From Gymnopilus junonius (Eukaryota > Basidiomycota > Agaricomycetes > Agaricales > Galerinaceae): DNA of 64,000 bases. Position numbers and translations under genes: made by a program. The notes beneath the pieces are model-generated. The model was not told the DNA's origin. It did not search any database and was given only the letters and a program-made list of their open reading frames with translations. Positions 57,205 through 64,000 of the stretch are shown piece by piece; position 1 is the stretch's first letter, and every line of letters starts with the position of its first letter. Location: the NCBI GenBank assembly GCA_015501075.1, contig JADNYJ010000001.1, forward strand, positions 682,001 to 746,000. The letters are read 5' to 3'.

Positions 57205-60200
57205 ATGTCCGACACACTGGAACTTGCTGCAGAGGCTGAGACTGAGTAAGTCTGAATTCTTCTTGCATTGACTTCATTGACGTGCAAAAGACTTGAGTGT
57301 CTGATATCTTCGATGTTCTAAGTTCGCAGGTGAATTCTGCACCCGATATACCGACAGATCAGTCACGAGTGTGGTTGAAGTTTACCCCCCCGCAAAGTGA
57401 CAGTGAAACGGAAGATGAAGAGCATTTTATATACCCCACAGAACCTTTGGATAACAACGCGATCGTAACTTCATCACACCAAGTCCACCCGTCTCCAGCA
57501 CAGTTGGAATCAACATATGCAGCAGCATCTTCGGGGGACCTGCCACTCTTGAAGAAGTTATTTAGAACAGCTCTTGAAAGTGGAGATGTTGAATCTTTCA
57601 GCCTGGCCAATGATGCATCAACGCGAACTGGATTCACCGCGTTGCACGCAGCAGCGAGTAGGGGATTCTACGATGGTACTGTTTGGCGTAAGCATTCGGT
57701 TTCTACGTGCTGCGCTTGGGGCCTATATATTTGTTCCAGTTATTGAAGAATGTGGTGCCATGGCCGATTTAGAGGATAGAGAAGGCGAAGTGAGTGAAGT
57801 TCAGCGATGTCAATCCACCGTATACAGGGCTAATATGTCTAGAATAGACGCCTTTGCACAAGGCAGCTCTAAACGGGCACATACAAATTATAAAGTATTT
57901 ATTACCAGAGAAAGCCGATGTTCACGCACGCGACGCCGATGGATGGACTGCTCTTCATAATGCTTGTTCCAAAGTCAGTTTTTTTTTTTCAAACCTAATT
58001 CCTGCTTCTCATCTCAAGGAACGTTCGTAGGGCTATCTCGACATTGTTCGCTGGCTCTGCGAAAATGGGGGCGTCTCTTCAGCTGTGAATGGGGTGCGAG
58101 GGGTGGATGTGCAAAGTAAGGATGGATGGACACCCTTAAGTGAGGATTTCTTTGTAGTACATCTGAGCTTTCATTCAGTTATTCAGTGAATGCTGCATCG
58201 AAGGGCCATTTACCGGTGGTTCTCTACCTTTTAACGAAGCAGGCAGTCAACCCACTTATTCGTAACAAGTGGGGTGAAACAGCTTTCGACGTCGCAGCTG
58301 CAGTATTCGAGGTCTGGATTTGTGAAGTGAGTTGTTCATTGGTCGGGTTCATGGCATCACTTCAAATAATTTTAGATTCTGCAACAAGCAGAAGCTGGGC
58401 GATGGCGTGGAGTTACGACACCCTACAATCCGTTACTTGTTCACACAACACTCCCTCTTATACTGTACGAGAATCAGTGTCTTGACACTCGTCTTAAAAC
58501 TGTAGCTATATCTGGTGGTCGACCAAAATTTTCTGCATCTGGTCTAGGTCGGCACGGTCGGCGTTCTCCCTTTGAGTTGAAGCTACCTCAGCCAGATGAA
58601 GAGACGGGGGCGAAGTTTTTGCCAGCGTGGCGTAGCGGTGTTCAGCTTCCTTTTCGTAAGGCCCCATGGACCCTTCCCCGGCCCGCAACCGTTGACCAGC
58701 CTGCTGCTGAAGGGGTCGAAAGGAGCCATTTCTGGTTGTAAGCAAAGTCAAAATATCTGAAGATGCAATAACACTGAAACCCTTTTAGATCAGATTGGAC
58801 TCTCGATGTTACCCACCCAGCCGTTGATGCAGACGAAGGTTGGCAATATGCACAATCTTTTAACGACCCAGACGAGAAATGGACTGCAGAGATGCCATTA
58901 CCTCTCCAACGGATTATGGCTGGTCATGGAATCGTCTCAGCAGGTTTTGGGGGCCCTACAAGAAATGCTTCTCTTTCGTCCACCAATCACGCTAGATCAC
59001 ATCCTACATGGGTACGCCGCAGACGCTGGGTCCGAATTATGCGTCGTCGTTTGGACATTCCACCCTTGGCTTTCCTTGAATCTGATGGTGCAATGTACCA
59101 TCTAGATTTTGACGGCTCCTTGATTCCTTATATCGAGGTTGGCCAGAATATTCTCCCAGATGGAGGCGAAGCAAGAGAGTTCTCAGCCATGGTGTCAACA
59201 CCCTTGTCTTCTCAAGACTATGTTGCTCGCGCGAGATACCTAGTTGGCAATCAACTACAGGAATCTGACCCTAATGTGGTACCTATATCTGCTGTGGAAA
59301 TTCGGCGTGCCATTGCCAAAGTGGAACGGGCTACTATGGAATTAAGACAAGGAATCCTCAGTACGTAGAAGCTTTGACTGATGTGACCAATTGACTCACC
59401 ATTTTGTTTTTAGCTGACGAAGATTCAGAACGTAGAATACAAGCTGAAGTATTGCTGAACGCTTACAGTCGTGATCTCGAACGACGACGTCTATCTGCCA
59501 GTGCTCAAGGAGTTTTGATGTCAGAATACGGTGATTTGAATGCCAAACTCACTCCTGACTTTTTTTTTCTGACGCAGCCTTAGACGACGACCCAGACAAC
59601 GAGGATGACAACAGTTCCGACGAAGAGTTCCATTATCCGCAGTCTGAGGCGGAAGGGACACATACACCGGTTTCCATATCTTCGGCCTCCGCTGATTATT
59701 TCAGCAGGCCAGGTTTGTCTCGTGGACCGGTGGACCTCACTCCTCAGCTCACCCAGGCCCCGGACTTCCGTGTACCCACTCGTGAGGCTCCTCAGAAAGT
59801 CTTGACCCCTCGTTGGACTTCTCCAACGCCACATCAATTGCATGCACAATGGGAGAGAGATGAATCAGTTCCCCAATGCCGCGATTGTCAGCGCAGATTT
59901 AACTTTTTGAATAGAAGGGTTCGTGGATTTCTCCCCTTGCTTTTAACTTGGTATTTTGCTTAACACATTGACCCACAGCATGTAAGTTCTCTTTTAAGTC
60001 TCATCGAGTTGATTTGCATGTATGAATCTGAGCTGGTGTAGCATTGTCGGAAATGTGGTCGCATCTTCTGTGATAGGTGCTCCTCTTACAGGGCAATTCT
60101 GGATCCAGCTGACGTCGTTCACGACCCAATGTCACCTGAAGTCATTTCTCCAGCTGCCAGCCACCGCGTTTGTCAGTCATGCTTTGAAGAGAGCACTAGC

Positions 60201-60782
60201 AGTGTTCCCAGCAGGTGGCAAAGTTCTAGTACAATGGAACGCATCATTGTGGACGAAGAACGCCTAACGATTCCTGGATCCTTGACGCGTAGGCATTCAA
60301 GCTCACAGCTGAGTGATCTTGCCGAGTCTGTTGACACCGTTGCTGTGTGAATTAAATGACTGACTTCTACCCAGCTGCCCCGTCTGCAATCAGAATTTGG
60401 ACGAAGTTGGCGATGCTCAAGCCCAAGAAAATCATGTCAAAGGCTGTCTGGAAGGCACTTCAGGGAATTCGGCATCGGGTATTCCTCAGGCAGCAAAATA
60501 TCTAGTATACCGTTTGCCGGCCGAAAGTGCCCTAATTGGAGTGGAATGTTAGTCTATCACTTTCGAACGAAGCGTCCCGGCGCTTACTGACAAATTTTAG
60601 GTGTTATTTGTCTTGAAGAATTTGTCAAAGGCTCGATGGTTGCACGTTTGAGCTGTTTCTGCAGTTTCCACAGTGGTAAGTCTGATTTGCCTAGGATTAT
60701 CATTTTGTTCAAGATGTCTTCTATAGCCTGCTTGTCTTCTTGGCTTCAAAGGGGCAAAAGTTGTCCTGTGCATGCTCGCTAA
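57205..60782 (+). CDS. Ankyrin-DysF-FYVE-RING protein, likely endosomal ubiquitin ligase
   Basis: About 1,000 residues. Order of parts: acidic N-terminus (MSDTLELAAEAETE); four or five ankyrin repeats (GFTALHAAASRGF, TPLHKAALNGH, GWTALHNACSKGYLDIVRWL, GWTPLMNAASKGHLPVV); a DysF/peroxin-type domain (LSDWTLDVTHPAVDADEGWQ, then RRRRWVRIMRRR); an FYVE finger (VPQCRDCQRRFNFLNRRHHC, RKCGRIFCDRCSS) with the phosphoinositide-binding R-R-H-H-C-R; a CPVC...H-x3-C UBZ-like knuckle; and a C-terminal RING (CVICLEEFVKGSMVARLSC, then CPVHAR). Eleven introns splice in phase, including two around a 3 nt exon at 59979-59981. The set points to PI3P-positive endosomes and ubiquitin transfer; the precise job is not known. 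Confidence 0.85.
59979..59981 (+). other. 3 nt micro-exon in the FYVE motif
   Basis: CAT lies between two 60 nt introns: 59919-59978 (GTTCGT...CCACAG) and 59982-60041 (GTAAGT...GTGTAG). Splicing gives AGG|CAT|CAT TGT CGG, i.e. R-H-H-C-R. Skipping it would leave R-H-C-R and lose one His of the FYVE signature. Confidence 0.75.
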
Positions 60783-60858
60783 GTACCTTGGAGGATTTTC
60801 ATCTACGCTCACGGATCCGATTTACATTTCTGAATCTAATATACATGCATTTGCGTTA

Positions 60859-61798
60859 TCAGTCGCCTTCATCACGAGGTTCATAAAATGTACTATAACG
60901 CATCCTATTTTCATCGACTCGTATGATATCGGAAAAGTCCTCGGCATCTGGTTCAACGATGTCCTGACCTTTACGACCATCATCTTGATCGTCTTCAAAC
61001 CAGGATGCAGGGTCGTCATCATCGCTCTCATCGTCATCTTCTTCCAGATCTGATTCAGTCGGTTTGTGGTTCCTGTAAAAAAAATCAGGCAACGGGATGG
61101 AAGATGCTTTAAAGGACACACATGAATGCCCAAATACGGGCTTCTCTCTCTTGTCTGGTTAAAATTTCGCCTTCTAAAGAGAGTCCGAGGCGTTTCTTCT
61201 TCTCCATTATGCGATTTTGGCGTTCCTTGTCTTGAAAGTATGCTTGACGCTCTAATTCCATGGCTTCGTGTAGTCCAAGAGATCCAACGGCACCACTAGA
61301 GGTGCTGCCATTACGACCCTGTGTAAGGTGATGAGCCACAGTTCAATGCCAACACTCAGAGACGAACGAATTGGGAGAGCGCTTTCCGCTTCGCTTCAAG
61401 GGTCCTACTTGTTGGAGGCTCGGGAGGTCCATCGACAGACATATCACCTTCCCCTCTGATAGTAGTCCTTCTTAATCCCTTATTGATAACTTCCATTCCG
61501 TCGAGTTCAACCAGACGGGATTCAATGGCAGCCTGCTCAGTTAGTACCCTTTGTGCGTAGGTTGAGGTCGAGGCATCTCTATAATACGTATAGTAAATAT
61601 TCAGTACAGTATCGTGCTGTAGATCGGCAGTGATACGCACGGTGAAGAAAGAATCTTTGCATTGAAAATGTGGCGATCTTGTAGTTCGCGCACTGTCATT
61701 TCACCGATCGGGCGTTGATTGGGTCTTGGCGATGGCCGAAAACCAGGAAGGATAGGATTATTCTTGCGGCGGACTGGGGAGGTCGGCGGCCTATTCAT
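60859..61798 (-). CDS. Conserved hypothetical protein, acidic C-terminus
   Basis: Four exons join to about 245 residues starting MNRPPTSPVRRKNNPILPGF. No domain is recognised. Seen in order: a basic Pro-rich N-terminus, GEMTVRELQDRHIFNAKIL, a helical YAQRVLTEQAAIESRLVELD stretch, LHEAMELERQAYFQDKERQN continuing into a Lys-rich KKKRLGLSLEGEILTRQERE (likely coiled coil), and an acidic tail with PASWFEDDQDD and DIVEPDAEDFSDIIR. The small polarity swings and coiled coil suggest a nuclear or scaffold protein, but that is inference. It is convergent with the ankyrin-FYVE gene, 76 bp between stops. Confidence 0.65.
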
Positions 61799-62068
61799 TG
61801 CAATTGGCTGAAGGTTTGGTGTGAGTAGAATGACAATGGTCAGTTGGGAAGCTTGTATGTAGAACGCGGGAGCCAAACTGAAATGAAGCATTGTTTAGAC
61901 AACGAAATCAACATGTGATCACAATAACACTTGGCATATTGAAGTCCGAGTAATTCTGAAGTCATCGAGAGTCGTTACACATATAACAATACTTGTAAGG
62001 CACAAAATTTCAACATATACTACGAATGTTTGTAAGTGATTAGTACCATGCCCGCTCAAAAATCATTC

Positions 62069-63178
62069 TTAGTTGAACATATCGCCCTAAAGGATCTGTA
62101 AGCATAAACGCAGGAGGAGAGAGATATACGACACAGACCATCCCAGGCGGCATGAATTCATCATTATCAGGATTTTCTGGCCGCCTCCCCTGCCCAGGTG
62201 GGAACCTGTTTCTGTTGGGATCAGGAAAGACGGGACCAACTGGATCAAATCTGGCTCCAGGAGGTGCACCCAAAGGAGGAAGGTATCCGTCTCCCCCCAA
62301 GGACCTCTTCCAGGAGGGTTGATACCTCTACCAATACCAAATATGGGATGTTCAGGACCTACGAACATTCCATTACCGGAGTCAGGAGGAAACAAAGAGG
62401 GAGGGGAAAAAGGATTTCTCGGAAAAGGATCCAAATCACTTCTCCCAATTTCCAAAGGGTTGCGAGGAAAGCCCGACTGAGGAGCATAAGGGTAACGATC
62501 CGGGGCTTCGGGAGGATTATCTGGACGAGGACGGGGTACTCTGGGTTCGAAGGGCTGGGCATTGCTACTTGACGATGCAGGACCCGTCTCTACTTCCTCG
62601 GTATAGCCTTCCTTCTGTAGACCAGGAACCAGTTTCTGTATGACCTTGAGTTTGAATTGAGATAAGAGATCCGAAACGCGGTTGGATGATATGAATCCAT
62701 GGACAATAGGCTGTGTACTAGAGACATCAAGATTGTGAGGGAAAAAGGAAGACGATGTGAAATCGTCAGTAGAGACATCAAGGGTGGCCACCTTGTCACT
62801 CTTTTCTCAAAGTAAGAATACTGTTTAGAAGAAGAGGGCATCTGAGCTTACTTGCAGTGCAATGGCATTGATAACAGTGCGAGTTCCGAGTTTAGACAGC
62901 TTGATCAAGAACTCGAGACTGCTCTGGTCGTGTCTGTACTTGAAAGTATAATGGCCTGGACCAGACTTGTTCCAACCATCTGGCAGGATGTTGGCAGAGG
63001 GTGCAGGTGAAGCAGACGACTCGTCGACAGCAATGAGGCGAAAGGCCAAGAGAGTGAGGGCGGCATGGACGAGAGCAGCAAGGGCATCCTGAGGAGACAG
63101 CAGAGACTTGGACGAGGGCGGAAGAAGAGCAGGAAGAACAGCAAGCACAGCAGACGGATCGAGAATGTCTGTGGTCAT
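62069..63178 (-). CDS. PSMF1: Proteasome regulator PI31
   Basis: Binds the 20S proteasome and inhibits it or assists its assembly. The N-terminal FP-like domain has LSPQDALAALVHAALTLLAFRLIAV, LPDGWNKSGPGHYTFKYRHD and SSLEFLIKLSKLGTRTVINAIALQ, then FISSNRVSDLLSQFKLKVIQKLVPG. The C-terminal Pro/Gly-rich PI31 tail is diagnostic: DRYPYAPQSGFPRNPLEIGRSDL, GGDGYLPPLGAPPGARFDPVGP, NPDNDEFMPPGM. A last intron (acceptor TTTAG) adds GDMFN before the stop at 62069. Start MTTDILDPSAVL (63178). It shares a 109 bp head-to-head promoter with PRP5. Confidence 0.88.
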
Positions 63179-63287
63179 TTTGGAACAGAGCAAAGGCGTA
63201 AGCGCTAGTGACGTCACAAGCAATTTCCTTCTTACATAATGCCTCATCAAATATTCCTCACGTGCCCATCCCCTTCTCTCCTTCCTT

Positions 63288-64000
63288 ATGGCTCGCAGAG
63301 ACAGGTCCTTTTCACCGGACTCTTCCAATAAAAGGGTAAGACAATCTCATCGTTCACCTCGGTCTCCGTCGCCAACCAGGCGCAGTACCCAGAGGCCCAA
63401 CCCTCGTTCAAGATACGACGACGAACGCGATTGGGATAGGCACAGGGACAGGGACCGCTACCGAGATGACAGGTACCGCGACGACAGGAGGCGCGACTCC
63501 CATAGAGACGACCGCAGGCGTTCTCGCTCCCGCTCCCGTGAACGTAGACCACCCACTCCACCTCGCCCTGTTCCTCCAAAAGAGCCCGTCCAGACACCAC
63601 CTCCCGAAGACGACAAGCTAAAGGCCAAGAGGGCAAAGCTTGAAGCGTGGAAGAAAGAGAGGGAGGCAAAGAAAGCCCTTGATGAAGCCAAGGCAAAGGC
63701 CATGGCTCTCGCTGGCAAATCCGCTCCAGGTGAGTACTCAGTGGCTTCGACAAACGAACACTTGATTTCACAACACTTGATCCATTCACAGCTCCTGCCC
63801 CACCTGCCGCCTCTACAGCAAAAGCCCCTGGTCCTCTGAATCGCTCCGCTTTGACAGGGCTTGGCTTGAAAGGATTGCCTTTGAAGCCTGAGTTTGCCAA
63901 CGCAGCCAAAGTCGTCGTCGCTTCTTTAGATGATGCTGTAGAGTCGAAGAGAAAGTTAGAGGTACTCGGGGACATGCCTGCAGTAGACATGACAATGGCT
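63288..64000 (+). CDS. PRP5: PRP5/DDX46 DEAD-box splicing helicase, N-terminal part
   Basis: N-terminal region of the ATPase that remodels U2 snRNP during branch-site selection; the window ends before the helicase core. The start MARRDRSFSPDSSNKRVRQS is followed by an Arg/Asp/Ser-rich RS-like stretch (RDRDRYRDDRYRDDRRRDS), a Pro-rich linker, and the characteristic DDKLKAKRAKLEAWKKEREA continuing into KKALDEAKAKAMALAG, which precedes the core in basidiomycete Prp5. One intron lies at about 63731-63790 and the second exon is open to the end of the window. The helicase motifs themselves are not visible, so the call depends on the N-terminal signature. Confidence 0.75.

Noticed and set aside
1..64000. 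CRISPR array, prophage, bacterial operon or virus-derived gene
   Set aside because: None seen; spliced genes and eukaryotic families throughout.

Overview
The window is nuclear DNA of a basidiomycete fungus, almost certainly a mushroom-class species (Agaricomycetes). Nearly every gene is cut by several 48-60 nt introns, and three families largely confined to these fungi are present: DUF6698, DUF6534 and a Plavaka transposase. About twenty housekeeping genes are packed tightly, often head-to-head with only about 110 bp between starts or tail-to-tail with less than 120 bp between stops. All gene calls rest on reading conserved motifs by eye; no database search was run.

Layout. 1-2.2 kb: C-terminus of cytosolic Phe-tRNA synthetase beta, EMC10, and a small conserved protein. 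2.3-9.6 kb: a 7.3 kb Plavaka (KDZ-type) DNA transposon bounded by about 36 bp terminal inverted repeats; it carries a divergently transcribed DUF6698 gene as well as the transposase. 9.7-12.9 kb: a transposon graveyard with a 2.3 kb long-inverted-repeat (foldback) element, a 412 bp MITE and a hairpin nested in its left arm, a GGA microsatellite, and a LINE 3'-end fragment that stops just upstream of BSD2. 12.9-17.7 kb: BSD2/NDFIP, a GNAT acetyltransferase and a seven-helix DUF6534 protein. 17.7-19.3 kb: gene-free, with an odd GC-rich block. 19.3-25.2 kb: PRM10/ThrE transporter, Phe-tRNA synthetase alpha (broken by frameshifts) and PEX2. 25.3-34.9 kb: importin KAP120 (3' end broken by frameshifts), SLX4, folylpolyglutamate synthase and a BRCT-only protein. 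35.6-51.2 kb: EFR3, an Old-Yellow-Enzyme-like flavoprotein, SCOT, the large helicase SLH1/ASCC3 and kynurenine aminotransferase. 51.2-54.4 kb: AT-rich, gene-poor. 54.4-64 kb: ferric reductase, an ankyrin-DysF-FYVE-RING protein, a conserved unknown, proteasome regulator PI31 and the start of PRP5.

The genes do not form a pathway; this is a mixed housekeeping neighbourhood. Both Phe-tRNA synthetase subunits lie about 21 kb apart. The points most worth follow-up are the two-gene transposon with a DUF6698 passenger, micro-exons of 3 nt and 14 nt placed inside the FYVE and Walker A core motifs, the catalytically degenerate and apparently shortened second half of SLH1, and two local clusters of single-base indels (22.2-22.9 and 25.4-26.0 kb) that hit essential genes and look more like assembly error than decay.
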